NCBI GenBank assembly: GCA_030828465.1
Contig: JAURCL010000012.1
Location: 1-43,517 of the forward strand
Direction of reading: 5' to 3'
DNA length: 43,517 bases
From: Acidimicrobiales bacterium
GTDB taxonomy: Bacteria > Actinomycetota > Acidimicrobiia > Acidimicrobiales > Ilumatobacteraceae
Positions 22,061-30,813 of this stretch are shown here, piece by piece (the stretch's first letter is position 1; each line of letters begins with the position of its first letter). A program made the position numbers and the translations under genes. The notes below the pieces were generated by a model. It worked only from the letters and a program-made list of their open reading frames with translations, did not search any database and was not told the DNA's origin.

Positions 22061-22612
22061 TCACAGCAGCGCCGTGACCGACGGGCAATCCGGTTTCGGA
22101 GCGCACGTCTCCACCAACACGACGCTGCCGTCGCTGCGAAGCCGCTCACACACGAACAGCACACCCTCCCCATCGGTCACGACGCTCTGCGAGGCGGACG
22201 CCAGCCGCGACGTGTAGTCGCTCGGCAGCAGCGATCCAAGTGGCACGAGCACCGTGGCGCCGAGTAGCCGACCGCTCGGCGCGAGCAGGGCAACCCCTGA
22301 GTTCGACCCGTCGGTGAGGGCGGCAGTCACCACCGGGATATTCGAGCTCGACGGACGGGGCGCCGCCGCGGCGTGCAGCACCTCCTCAGCCGCCGTTCGC
22401 TCGTCGAGGGCGGAGACGATGCGACTCGCCGACCACCAGAGTTCCGGGCGGCCCGCAAGGCGCTCGAGAAGGCGACGGGCCGTCGGCACCGCCTCGGGGC
22501 CACCGAGACCGTGGTCCGCCACGAGCAGCGCGAACGCTGCCGCTGCCTCCCACGGTCGGTCGGCGCTCGACGGGTCGCGCGCGACCGACCTGAGGTACTC
22601 GAGGGGGTGCAC
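22061..22612 (-). CDS. Unrecognised protein with N-terminal helical repeats
   Basis: A 183-residue protein I do not recognise. The first 90 residues are helical and Ala/Leu-rich (MHPLEYLRSVARDPSSADRP then AAAFALLVADHG, ARRLLERLAGRPELWW), perhaps a small helical repeat. The second half alternates strands and turns: VVTAALTDGSNSGVALLAPS, GRLLGATVLVPLGSLLPSDY, VVTDGEGVLFVCERLRSDGS. There is no signal peptide or membrane span. GTG 22612 follows a TACCGT box by 6 nt, which supports both the gene and its start. It is divergent from the thioredoxin-like gene at 22699. Confidence 0.6.
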   Translation of the reverse strand: MHPLEYLRSVARDPSSADRPWEAAAAFALLVADHGLGGPEAVPTARRLLERLAGRPELWWSASRIVSALDERTAAEEVLHAAAAPRPSSSNIPVVTAALTDGSNSGVALLAPSGRLLGATVLVPLGSLLPSDYTSRLASASQSVVTDGEGVLFVCERLRSDGSVVLVETCAPKPDCPSVTALL

Positions 22613-22618
22613 ACGTCA

Positions 22619-22624
22619 ACGGTA
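22619..22624 (-). promoter_or_regulatory. -10 box of the gene at 22061-22612 (leaderless)
   Basis: Minus-strand TACCGT, 6 nt, GTG 22612. Confidence 0.5.
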
Positions 22625-22686
22625 CCGATGACCGAGCGAGGTGCCGGGACGGACATCAGTGTTGGGGGCCGCCCCCACCGCATCGC

Positions 22687-22692
22687 TACGAT
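22687..22692 (+). promoter_or_regulatory. -10 box of the thioredoxin-like/hrpB unit (leaderless)
   Basis: TACGAT, 6 nt, GTG 22699. Confidence 0.5.
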
Positions 22693-22698
22693 CGCGGC

Positions 22699-23187
22699 GT
22701 GGCAAATCGACTCCCCGACGATCTCGTGCTGCACCCGATCGGCTCCGATTCCCGACCCGTCACGGAGTGGCTCACGACCTTCCACCTCGCTCCGGTCGTC
22801 CTCGATCCATACACCAACGAGAGCTCGTGGATCCTAAAGACGGCGGTTCGGATACTCGATGCGCTGCGAGGCGCCGACGCGCGGGTGAGCTTCATCGTCA
22901 CCTCAGACGCCGACGACGCGCGTCGCTTCCTCGGGCCGATCGCCGACGACTTCCTCGTCTTCGCCGATCCCGACCGAGCCGTTCCGAAGGCGCTCGGTGC
23001 AACGAGCCTTCCCGCCTTCGCGTTCGTGCGAGTCGACGGTTCAGTTGACGCCCTCGCCGAGGGATGGAACCCGGCGGCTTGGCGTCAGGTGGCCCGCGCC
23101 ATCTCCGACGCGACCTCGTGGAATCCGCCCACGATCCCCGGGCCAAACGACCCAGCTCCCTTCGTCGGTTCGCCCGTCGCCGGCTGA
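22699..23187 (+). CDS. Cysteine-less thioredoxin-fold-like protein
   Basis: A 162-residue protein. The central part ARVSFIVTSDADDARRFLGP, DFLVFADPDRAVPKALGATS and LPAFAFVRVDGSVDALAEGW reads like the second half of a peroxiredoxin or thioredoxin fold: strand, helix, strand, DPDRAVPKALG, then a candidate cis-Pro in SLPAFAFV and a final beta-hairpin before WNPAAWRQVARAI. There are no cysteines, so no redox chemistry is expected. It is the first gene of a unit with hrpB (25 nt apart) and starts at a leaderless GTG. The fold call is by pattern only. Confidence 0.62.
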   Translation: MANRLPDDLVLHPIGSDSRPVTEWLTTFHLAPVVLDPYTNESSWILKTAVRILDALRGADARVSFIVTSDADDARRFLGPIADDFLVFADPDRAVPKALGATSLPAFAFVRVDGSVDALAEGWNPAAWRQVARAISDATSWNPPTIPGPNDPAPFVGSPVAG

Positions 23188-23212
23188 GGCCGCGGCGTCG
23201 CACGGAGGTCCG

Positions 23213-25717
23213 GTGACCGACCTGCCCGACCTGCCGGTCGTCGTCGAACTCGAACGGATCCGCCGGGCGCTTCGGGAAGCCCGCCGCTGCGTCCTCACCG
23301 CTCCCCCCGGCGCGGGAAAGACCACGGTGGTGCCGCTCGCCCTCCTCGACGATCTCCCAGCAGATGGCCGGATCGTCCTTCTTGAGCCGCGTCGACTGGC
23401 CGCTCGGGCCGCCGCGCGACGGATGGCGCAACTCCTCGGCGAATCAGTCGGCGACACCGTCGGGCTCCGAACCCGCGACGAGCGCATCGTCGGACCGATG
23501 ACGCGCATCGAGGTGCTCACCGAGGGGGTGCTGACCCGGCGCCTCCAGAACGACCCAGAGCTTCCCGGCACCGCCCTCGTGATCTTCGACGAAGTCCATG
23601 AGCGAAACCTGACCACCGATCTCGGTCTCGCCCTCTGCCTCGATATCGCCTCCACCATCCGGCCCGACCTCGCGCTGCTCGCCATGTCGGCCACCGCCGA
23701 CACCGACCGACTGAGCCGCCTACTCGACGGGGCCACGGTCATCTCGAGCGAGGGACGCGCCCATCCGGTGGACCAACGCTGGATTCCAACGCCGAAGGGA
23801 ACGCGCATCGAGGACGCGGTGGTGGCCGCGACAGAGCGCTCGCTCGCCGATGACTCGGGGGACATCCTCGTGTTCCTCCCCGGAATCGCCGAGATCACCC
23901 GCGTAGTCGACCGCCTCCGCCAGACCGTCGACTCCCGCGTCGCCGTGCTCCCGCTCGCCGGCAGCCTGTCGCTGGCGGAACAGGACGCCGCGCTCCGCCC
24001 GTCACCAGAGGGGCATCGTCGGGTCGTCGTCTCCACCGACATCGCGGAGACGTCACTGACGGTGGAGGGGGTGCGAGTCGTCATCGACTCCGGTCTCGCG
24101 CGCGCCCCACGGCACGACTCAGCAACCGGGATGACCCGGCTGGCGACCGTGACAACCAGCCGCTCATCGGCCACCCAGCGCGCGGGTCGCGCCGGCCGCG
24201 AGGCACCGGGAGTCGCCTACGCGCTCTGGAGCAGGATCGAGCACGGAACCCGGCTCGCGCATCCGACACCGGAGATCAGCGAAGCCGATCTCGCCTCGTT
24301 CCTCCTCGAGTCGCTCGCCTGGGGTAGCGAGCCCGACGACCTCCGTCTCATCACTCCTCCCCCACAATCATCGATCCGATCCGCTCGAGCGCTCCTCGTC
24401 GACCTCGGTGCCATCGACGCCGAGGGCGCACTCACCGACGACGGTCGACAGATGCTCGCCCTCCCCCTCCACCCGCGCCTCGCTCGGATGGTGGTACGGC
24501 ACCCCGAGCCGGTCTCCTGCGTGCTCTCCGCACTGCTCGACGAGCGTGATCCTCTGCGCGGTCGACGCGACGAGTTGCCGGTGGACCTCGAGACTCGCGT
24601 AGCGCTCGTGTGCGGCGAGAACCCGTCGCTGCCGGCCGGGGCTCGACCCGATCCCGGGGCCATCGACCGGATCAGGCGTCGCGCCGCCGACCTGATGCGT
24701 CGCGCCTCGATCGACGGCTCACCCTCCGACGCGAGAGCCGAGGACGCGGGTCGCGCGCTCATCGAGGCCTACGCCGATCGGATCGCCATGCGACGGCGCG
24801 TCGGGCAGTTCCAGCTCCGCACCGGATCGGGAGCCTGGATCCCCGAGACCGACCCGCTGGCATCGGAGGAGTTCATCGTGGCAGCCGACCTCGACGGGCG
24901 CCGAGATCGGGCTCGGGTCCGCCTCGGCGCCGCGGTCGACGGCACCTCGGTGATCCGGCGCTTCGCCGAGATCCCCGGACTGCTCAGCGAACGTCGCCGG
25001 CTCGACTGGGATGCTGACCGAGACGACCTCGTCGAGATCGTCGAGCGCCGACTCGGTTCGCTACGCCTCGGCACGACCGCCTCGAGACCCGAGTCTGGTC
25101 CCGACACGATCTCTGCTCTGCTCGACCGGGTCGCAGCGACCGGCCTCGCGGTGCTGCCGTGGGACGGCGGGGCGCTGCGACTCCGGGAGCGCGTCGGCTT
25201 CTTACGCGCGAGGCGCGGTGAGCCCTGGCCCGACTGGAGCCGCGAGGGCCTCATCGCTGGACTCGATGAGTGGCTCGCGCCGTATCTCACCGGAGCGACC
25301 TCCCGAGCCGATGTCGAGGCGCTCGACCTGACCATGCTCCTTCGAGCGATGCTGCCCTGGCCTGAGGGCGCTGATCTCGATCGGCTGGCTCCTGAAGCGC
25401 TCACCACTCCGGCCGGCACCGCCGCCCTGATCACCTATACCGACGCGCGACCGGTGTGCGCCGTCCGGGTCCAGGACCTCTTCGGTCTTGCGGCGCACCC
25501 GCTGGTCGATGGCGAACCGCTCGTGCTCGAGTTGCTCTCCCCGGCGGATCGCCCAGTACAGGTAACGACCGACCTCCCCGGATTCTGGGCGGGATCATGG
25601 TCACAGGTCCGATCGGAGATGGCGGGTCGCTACCCGAAACACCATTGGCCAGAGGATCCGGCCTCGGCACCCCCGCGCCGTCTGAAACGCCCTCCGGACG
25701 GACGGGACGCACGATGA
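23213..25717 (+). CDS. hrpB: ATP-dependent RNA helicase HrpB
   Basis: An 834-residue DEAH/RHA-type helicase of normal HrpB length. Motifs in order: TAPPGAGKTTVVPLALLDDL (I), LEPRRLAARAAARRMA (Ia), LTEGVLTRRLQND, FDEVHERNLTTDLGLAL (II, DEVH), LAMSATADTDRLSRLLDG (III), STDIAETSLTVEGVRVVIDS (V) and ATQRAGRAGREAPG (VI). The C-terminal HrpB domain ends TTDLPGFWAGSWSQVR and YPKHHWPEDPASAPPRRLK, where GSY/W...YPKH.WPEDP is diagnostic. GTG 23213 follows a GGAGG at 23204-23208. Upstream in-frame codons lie in the previous gene and are not used. The stop overlaps the TauE start by ATGA. Confidence 0.95.
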   Translation: MTDLPDLPVVVELERIRRALREARRCVLTAPPGAGKTTVVPLALLDDLPADGRIVLLEPRRLAARAAARRMAQLLGESVGDTVGLRTRDERIVGPMTRIEVLTEGVLTRRLQNDPELPGTALVIFDEVHERNLTTDLGLALCLDIASTIRPDLALLAMSATADTDRLSRLLDGATVISSEGRAHPVDQRWIPTPKGTRIEDAVVAATERSLADDSGDILVFLPGIAEITRVVDRLRQTVDSRVAVLPLAGSLSLAEQDAALRPSPEGHRRVVVSTDIAETSLTVEGVRVVIDSGLARAPRHDSATGMTRLATVTTSRSSATQRAGRAGREAPGVAYALWSRIEHGTRLAHPTPEISEADLASFLLESLAWGSEPDDLRLITPPPQSSIRSARALLVDLGAIDAEGALTDDGRQMLALPLHPRLARMVVRHPEPVSCVLSALLDERDPLRGRRDELPVDLETRVALVCGENPSLPAGARPDPGAIDRIRRRAADLMRRASIDGSPSDARAEDAGRALIEAYADRIAMRRRVGQFQLRTGSGAWIPETDPLASEEFIVAADLDGRRDRARVRLGAAVDGTSVIRRFAEIPGLLSERRRLDWDADRDDLVEIVERRLGSLRLGTTASRPESGPDTISALLDRVAATGLAVLPWDGGALRLRERVGFLRARRGEPWPDWSREGLIAGLDEWLAPYLTGATSRADVEALDLTMLLRAMLPWPEGADLDRLAPEALTTPAGTAALITYTDARPVCAVRVQDLFGLAAHPLVDGEPLVLELLSPADRPVQVTTDLPGFWAGSWSQVRSEMAGRYPKHHWPEDPASAPPRRLKRPPDGRDAR

Positions 25718-26439
25718 TCCTCGGACTCGAGTGGTGGGTCGTCGCCGCCTGCCTGATCACCGTCGCGGTCGGCTCCTCGGTGCAAGCGACGATCGGAATC
25801 GGCATGGGCATGCTCGCCGCCCCGGTGCTCGGCCTCGCCGATCCGGCCTTCCTGCCCGCGACGATCATGATCTCCGTGCTGCCTCTGTCGGTGGGCGTGG
25901 CCGTTCGCGACTGGGACGCGGTCAACTGGATCGACGTTCGCGACGCCTTCATCGGTCGCGTACCGGGTATCGCGCTCGGCGCCGTCTTCGTCGCCGTCAC
26001 CGGCCCACGGGCGATCGCGGTCATCGTCGGCATATCGGTTCTCACCGCGGTCGCGGTGTCGCTCACCGATTTCCGGTTCCGCACCACCCCGCGCAACCTT
26101 CGCATCGCCGGCGTGTTCTCGGGCATCTTCGGAACCGCCGCCGGTGTCGGCGGACCGCCGATGGCCCTGACCTACCAGCACGAGACCGCCCGGGTGATGC
26201 GAGCCACGCTCGCTGTCTACTTCGGGTTCGGCTCGACGCTCTCGATCCTCGCCCTCGCGATCGCCGGAGAGGTCGGGAGTCGCCAGATCGAGCTCAGCCT
26301 CCTCCTGCTGCCCGCTGTCCTTTCCGGTCTCATGCTCTCGCGACCGGTCATCGCCCGCCTCCCCGAGGCCCGGGTAAGGGTGGCGGTGCTCGCGCTCTGC
26401 ACCATCTCCTCGACGGCCCTGCTCATCGAGGCGATCTGA
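25714..26439 (+). CDS. TauE/SafE-family membrane transporter
   Basis: A 241-residue membrane protein with about seven or eight hydrophobic segments. The internal-repeat landmarks are VGSSVQATIGIGMGMLAAPV near the N-terminus and FSGIFGTAAGVGGPPMALTY in the second half, the paired glycine-rich motifs of the TauE/SafE (DUF81) family. Members move sulfite, sulfoacetate or other organosulfonate anions. ATG 25714 overlaps the hrpB stop by ATGA, so it is translationally coupled to a helicase with which it has no obvious functional tie. Substrate unknown. Confidence 0.85.
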   Translation: MILGLEWWVVAACLITVAVGSSVQATIGIGMGMLAAPVLGLADPAFLPATIMISVLPLSVGVAVRDWDAVNWIDVRDAFIGRVPGIALGAVFVAVTGPRAIAVIVGISVLTAVAVSLTDFRFRTTPRNLRIAGVFSGIFGTAAGVGGPPMALTYQHETARVMRATLAVYFGFGSTLSILALAIAGEVGSRQIELSLLLLPAVLSGLMLSRPVIARLPEARVRVAVLALCTISSTALLIEAI

Positions 26440-26485
26440 GCGGGCGCCCTCGAACCTCGGAGCCCACCAATCGCATCGATCGACC

Positions 26486-26491
26486 TAGGGT
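26486..26491 (+). promoter_or_regulatory. -10 box of the fumarase gene (leaderless)
   Basis: TAGGGT, 6 nt, ATG 26498. Confidence 0.5.
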
Positions 26492-26497
26492 TGAGCC

Positions 26498-28159
26498 ATG
26501 TCCTCCGAAGACTTCGACTTCACCGAACTCCTGCCGCTCGGCGAGGACACCACCGAGTACCGGTTGATTACGACCGAGGGGGTCGAGACGGTGGAGACCT
26601 CCGAAGGACGCTTCCTCAAGGTCGCCCCTTCGGCCATCAGACGCCTCACTGCCGAAGCGATGCGCGAGATCGCCCATCACCTGAGAAGCGGGCATCTCGC
26701 CCAATTGCGAGCGATCCTCGACGACCCTGAGGCGAGCGACAACGATCGGTTCGTCGCGCTCGATCTGCTCCGCAACGCGGCCGTCGCCGCCGGGGGTGTG
26801 CTCCCCATGTGTCAAGACACCGGGACAGCGATCGTCAAAGCGAAGAAGGGTCAGTGGGTCCTCACCGGAGGCGGTGACGAGCGGGCGATCGCTAGCGGGA
26901 TCCAGGACACCTACCTGACGAGCAACCTGCGCTACAGCCAGCTCGCGCCGATCACGATGTTCGAGGAGCGCAACACCGGAACGAACCTTCCAGCTGAGAT
27001 CAAAATCTCGGCGGTCGACGGGGACTCGTACAAGTTCCTGTTCATGGCCAAGGGCGGCGGGAGCGCCAACAAGAGTTTCCTCTATCAGGAGACCAAAGCG
27101 CTGCTGAACGAGGCGACGCTTATCCCGTGGGTGTTTGACAAGATGCAATCCCTCGGCACCTCGGCCTGCCCTCCGTACCACCTCGCGGTCGTGATCGGGG
27201 GCACCTCCGCGGAGATGGCCGTCGAGACCGCAAAGCTCGCCTCCGCCCGCTACCTCGATTCCCTCCCTACGGCGGGCTCCGCTCTCGGCCACGGCTTCCG
27301 CGACATCGAGCTGGAGGGCCGACTTCTCGAGCTCAGCCAGCGGACCGGGATCGGCGCCCAATTCGGTGGCAAATACTTCTGCCACGACGTTCGCGTGATC
27401 CGGCTGCCGCGACACGGCGCCTCGTGCCCCGTCGCGATCGCGGTGTCGTGCTCGGCTGACCGACAGGCACTCGGGAAGATCACCTCCGACGGGGTCTTCC
27501 TCGAGCAACTCGAGCACGATCCGGCTCGATTCCTCCCTGAGACCACCGAGGAGGATCTCGACGACACCGCCGTGGTGCGGGTCGACCTCAACCGGCCTAT
27601 GGCCGAGATCCGAGCACAACTCTCGGAGTTGCCGGTTCGCACCCGAGTGATGCTGAGCGGCCCGATGGTCGTCGCCCGCGACATCGCCCATGCCCGGATC
27701 AAGGAACGGCTCGATGCCGGAGAACCCATGCCGTCCTACCTGGCCGATCACTGCGTCTACTACGCCGGACCGGCGAAGACGCCCGAGGGCATGGCCTCCG
27801 GTTCGTTCGGCCCGACGACAGCCGGCCGGATGGACTCCTACGTCGAGCAGTTCCAGGCGGCCGGAGGCTCGTTCGTCATGCTCGCCAAGGGCAACCGCTC
27901 CCGACAGGTCACCGACTCCTGTCGGGACCACGGCGGGTTCTACCTCGGGTCGATCGGCGGTCCCGCCGCCCGACTCGCCCAGGACAACATCACCTCCGTC
28001 GAGGTGCTCGAGTACCCCGAACTCGGCATGGAAGCCGTATGGCGTATCGAGGTGCGGGACTTCCCCGCATTCATCGTTGTCGACGACAAGGGCAACGACT
28101 TCTACGAGCAGGTGCGCCTCGAAGCGGCACAGCGGCCGACTGGGGTGTCGATCGGCTGA
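26498..28159 (+). CDS. fumA: Class I fumarate hydratase, [4Fe-4S]
   Basis: A 553-residue single-chain class I fumarase of the FumA/FumB type. The cluster ligands fall at C105 ([11 protein letters not shown]), C224 ([12 protein letters not shown]) and C318 ([11 protein letters not shown]), the same numbers as in E. coli FumA. Other landmarks are [60 protein letters not shown] and [20 protein letters not shown]. It interconverts fumarate and malate in the TCA cycle and is oxygen-sensitive. It is a likely client of the SUF system at 3332-7359. Monocistronic, with a leaderless promoter. The alternative substrate mesaconate, used by some class I fumarases, cannot be excluded. Confidence 0.94.
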   Translation: MSSEDFDFTELLPLGEDTTEYRLITTEGVETVETSEGRFLKVAPSAIRRLTAEAMREIAHHLRSGHLAQLRAILDDPEASDNDRFVALDLLRNAAVAAGGVLPMCQDTGTAIVKAKKGQWVLTGGGDERAIASGIQDTYLTSNLRYSQLAPITMFEERNTGTNLPAEIKISAVDGDSYKFLFMAKGGGSANKSFLYQETKALLNEATLIPWVFDKMQSLGTSACPPYHLAVVIGGTSAEMAVETAKLASARYLDSLPTAGSALGHGFRDIELEGRLLELSQRTGIGAQFGGKYFCHDVRVIRLPRHGASCPVAIAVSCSADRQALGKITSDGVFLEQLEHDPARFLPETTEEDLDDTAVVRVDLNRPMAEIRAQLSELPVRTRVMLSGPMVVARDIAHARIKERLDAGEPMPSYLADHCVYYAGPAKTPEGMASGSFGPTTAGRMDSYVEQFQAAGGSFVMLAKGNRSRQVTDSCRDHGGFYLGSIGGPAARLAQDNITSVEVLEYPELGMEAVWRIEVRDFPAFIVVDDKGNDFYEQVRLEAAQRPTGVSIG

Positions 28160-28163
28160 GCCC

Positions 28164-29780
28164 TCAGGCGAGGGCGACCAGCTCGAGCCACTCCTGTGAG
28201 AAGTAGTCGACCTGACCGTCGGGGAGGAGCAGCACCTTCGTCGGCGAGAGACGCTCGACGAATTCCGTGTCGTGACTCACCAAGATCACCGTTCCCGGCC
28301 AGGGCTCGAGGGCCTCGGCCACCGCTGAGCGAGACGCCGGATCGAGGTTGTTGGTCGGCTCGTCGAGGAGCAGCAAGTTGTTGCGACCCGACATCAGCAT
28401 CGCGAGCGCGAGCTTCGTCTTCTCGCCGCCCGACAGCGTGCCTGCCCGCTGGAGCACCTTGTCGCCCGACAGGCCGAACATCCCGAGAAGCGCGCGCAGT
28501 TCGGTCTCGGTGAGCGTTGTTCCAACGGTGAGCGCCCGCCGCATGTTGTCAAGCAGCGAGGCGTCGACATCGAGGTTGTCGTGCTCTTGGGCGTAGTACC
28601 CAGGCACCACCTGGTGCCCCCACAGGACCTCGCCGAGATCGGCCTCGGTCTCCCCGGCGAGGATGCGAAGCAGACTCGTCTTTCCAGCGCCGTTCAACCC
28701 GAGCACGAGAAGGCGCTCGCCGCGCCCGATGTCGAACCGGACATCCTCAAAGACCTTCGGACCGCCGTATCCCTTGCAGAGACCCGACACCGTGAGCGAG
28801 GTGACGCCGCTCGCGGGCGGATCCGGGAACCGCACCCTCAGGGTCCGGTCGCGATCCGACACACGAACCCGTTCGGACTCGAGGCGGGCGATGCGTCGCT
28901 CCATGTTGTGCGCCATGGCCGCCTTGGTGGCCTTGGCGCCGAATCGATCGACCACGCGTTGCATTCGAGCGATCTCACGCTCCTGCTGCGCGGCGGTGCG
29001 GGCGCGCCGTCGCTCATCCTCCGCGCGGGCCGTCACGTACTGCGAGTAGGTGCCCCGGTACTCGACGATCCGCCCGGTGTCGGATTCACCAGGACGGTCG
29101 AGGTGCAGCACACGGGTGATGGCCTCATCGAGCAACTCGAGGTCGTGGCTGATCACCAGCAGAGCCCCCCGGAAGCCCCGGAGGAATCCGAGGAGCCATT
29201 CCTTGGCATCGATGTCGAGGTGGTTGGTCGGTTCATCGAGGCAGAGCACCTCCGATCCGGCGAACAGGATTCGGGCGAGTTCGACACGGCGGCGCTCCCC
29301 GCCAGACAGCACGCCGATCGGGAGCTCGAGCCGCGCGTCAGGAACGCCGAGCCCAGCCGCGATCGACCGGGCCTCACCCTCCGCCGCGTATCCACCCGAG
29401 GACGCGAAGAGCTCCTCAGCCCGAGAGAACCGTCGAACGGCGTCCTCGGACGGAGATTCCTCCATGGCGATGCGGAGTTTCTCGATCCGCTCGAGCTGAT
29501 CGTCGATCGATCGACCCGACAGCACATGCGAGATCGCTCGCCGCGAGTCGTGAACTCCGGCGATCCGGGGGTCCTGAGGCAGATACCCGAAGGCGCCCCG
29601 ACGCACCACCCGTCCCGATATCGGCTCCTCCTCGCCGCCGAGCACGCGGAAGAGCGAGGTCTTTCCCGCTCCATTGCGTCCGACGATGCCGACCTTGTCG
29701 CGGGCCATCACCGTGAAGTCGGCCGACTCGACGACGGTGCGCCCACCGACCTCGACGGTGAGCGACTGGGCCTGGAGCAC
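28164..29780 (-). CDS. ABC-F family ATPase
   Basis: A 538-residue protein with two ABC domains and no membrane segments. The first has GRNGAGKTS, LSGGERRRVELARILF and LDEPTNHLDIDAKEWL; the second GLNGAGKTS, LSGGEKTKLALAMLM and LLLDEPTNNLDPASRS. Between them lies a charged linker (RRRARTAAQQEREIARMQRV...), the interdomain P-site-tRNA-interacting region of ABC-F proteins. These factors act on the ribosome in translation or antibiotic protection; the subtype (EttA-, Uup- or resistance-like) is not certain. GTG 29780 follows TAGCCT by 6 nt. The stop lies 4 nt from the convergent fumarase stop. Confidence 0.93.
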   Translation of the reverse strand: MLQAQSLTVEVGGRTVVESADFTVMARDKVGIVGRNGAGKTSLFRVLGGEEEPISGRVVRRGAFGYLPQDPRIAGVHDSRRAISHVLSGRSIDDQLERIEKLRIAMEESPSEDAVRRFSRAEELFASSGGYAAEGEARSIAAGLGVPDARLELPIGVLSGGERRRVELARILFAGSEVLCLDEPTNHLDIDAKEWLLGFLRGFRGALLVISHDLELLDEAITRVLHLDRPGESDTGRIVEYRGTYSQYVTARAEDERRRARTAAQQEREIARMQRVVDRFGAKATKAAMAHNMERRIARLESERVRVSDRDRTLRVRFPDPPASGVTSLTVSGLCKGYGGPKVFEDVRFDIGRGERLLVLGLNGAGKTSLLRILAGETEADLGEVLWGHQVVPGYYAQEHDNLDVDASLLDNMRRALTVGTTLTETELRALLGMFGLSGDKVLQRAGTLSGGEKTKLALAMLMSGRNNLLLLDEPTNNLDPASRSAVAEALEPWPGTVILVSHDTEFVERLSPTKVLLLPDGQVDYFSQEWLELVALA

Positions 29781-29786
29781 CCCCGC

Positions 29787-29792
29787 AGGCTA
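29787..29792 (-). promoter_or_regulatory. -10 box of the ABC-F gene (leaderless)
   Basis: Minus-strand TAGCCT, 6 nt, GTG 29780. Confidence 0.5.
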
Positions 29793-29812
29793 CGAGCGCC
29801 CGACGGGAGCGG

Positions 29813-30700
29813 TCACTCGGTGACGATCGTCGGCAGGACGTCGTCCGTGAAGGTTGTGGGAAGGCACTCCCCCTCGAGCCGTCCCGGCGCCTCGCCGAGG
29901 ACGAGGGCGACCTCGGCGACGATTCTGGTTCGACCGGCGCCGGTGAGGTGGATGCCGTCTCCGCCAACGAGCCGCGGCTCCGCGTCGGTCATATCGGCCC
30001 AGTCGAGGAGGTAAACGTTCGGGTCGCCGTCGGCGATGGAGCGGATGATGTCGTTCACCACGGTCCGGGTCTCGGTGAACTCACTCACGGTCAAGACCAG
30101 TACGGGGCGCGGCGCGAGCCGATCGATCAGGTCCCTCATCTGATCCTCGAAGTTGAGGTAATCGCCACGGAAGTTGCTCCCGAAGAAGATGACCGCCGCG
30201 TCCCAATCGGCTCCGTCGCTCGGAGGGAGGCGACGGTTGAGCACCCGATGGGCGAAGTCGATGAAGCGCCCCGGTTCGGCGTCGACCTCAACATCCCATC
30301 CGGCCTCATTCAGCCGAGCACACATGTCACCGCCATAGCGCTCCGCCGTGGAGGCCATGATCGAGTCGCCGATCACGATCACGCGATTGCCCTCTACGAA
30401 CTCACCGAACGGAGGGAGCCCCAAGTCGCCCGGCCGGATCCCGTCGCTGTCGAGCACCATCGACTCCGGTTCGGGCTCGGTCACATCGGGTGTGGCCTCC
30501 TCGGTCGCCGCATCCGCCGGTGGAGCATCGCGGTCGACCGGCAGGCCGATGTCGCCTGGCATTACACCGACCCCGGCAACGGTTCCCGCGGCGACGGTGA
30601 CCGCGCCGGTCGAGGTGGTCGTCGTCGAGCAGGCAACGAGCGCGAGCGGGGCGATCGCGGCGAAGACGGACATCGCCAGCGATCGGGAGGACGACGGCAC
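29813..30700 (-). CDS. SGNH/GDSL-hydrolase lipoprotein
   Basis: A 295-residue exported protein. The N-terminus is a type II signal: MPSSSRSLAMSVFAAIAPLA then LVACS with the lipobox cysteine, so it is anchored outside the membrane. A Thr/Asp/Pro-rich spacer of about 80 residues follows, with two copies of a short motif, MPGDIGLPVD and RPGDLGLPPF. The catalytic domain has VIVIGDSIMAST (Ser block), FFGSNFRGDY (Asn block) and GGDGIHLTGAG (Asp/His block), as in SGNH esterases and acetyltransferase/deacetylase relatives. GTG 30700 is preferred because it gives a positively charged start; ATG 30673 is an alternative. Its promoter is not clear. Likely acts on cell-envelope sugars or lipids. Confidence 0.82.
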   Translation of the reverse strand: MPSSSRSLAMSVFAAIAPLALVACSTTTTSTGAVTVAAGTVAGVGVMPGDIGLPVDRDAPPADAATEEATPDVTEPEPESMVLDSDGIRPGDLGLPPFGEFVEGNRVIVIGDSIMASTAERYGGDMCARLNEAGWDVEVDAEPGRFIDFAHRVLNRRLPPSDGADWDAAVIFFGSNFRGDYLNFEDQMRDLIDRLAPRPVLVLTVSEFTETRTVVNDIIRSIADGDPNVYLLDWADMTDAEPRLVGGDGIHLTGAGRTRIVAEVALVLGEAPGRLEGECLPTTFTDDVLPTIVTE

Positions 30701-30801
30701 ACGCCCATTGAACAGCACGCACGGCACCGCGCTGTGGCACCGATGCGTCGCTGGCTGTCGCACTCGTCACATCGGGCACCGAGGAGTCGGCCCCGGACGG
30801 G

Positions 30802-30807
30802 TACCGT
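30802..30807 (+). promoter_or_regulatory. -10 box of the flavoprotein gene (leaderless)
   Basis: TACCGT, 6 nt, GTG 30814. Confidence 0.5.
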
Positions 30808-30813
30808 GGGCGC

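Noticed and set aside
22997-23212. Longer N-terminus for HrpB starting inside the preceding gene
   Set aside because: It would overlap the preceding frame by nearly 200 nt; GTG 23213 has GGAGG upstream and begins just before the first helix expected in HrpB.
26423-27931. 502-codon open frame antisense to fumarase
   Set aside because: Same GC-driven effect; the sense strand carries all three Fe-S cysteines of fumarase at the expected positions.
28581-30014. 477-codon open frame antisense to the ABC-F gene and SGNH gene
   Set aside because: It spans two genes with clear motifs on the other strand and contains no recognisable domain.
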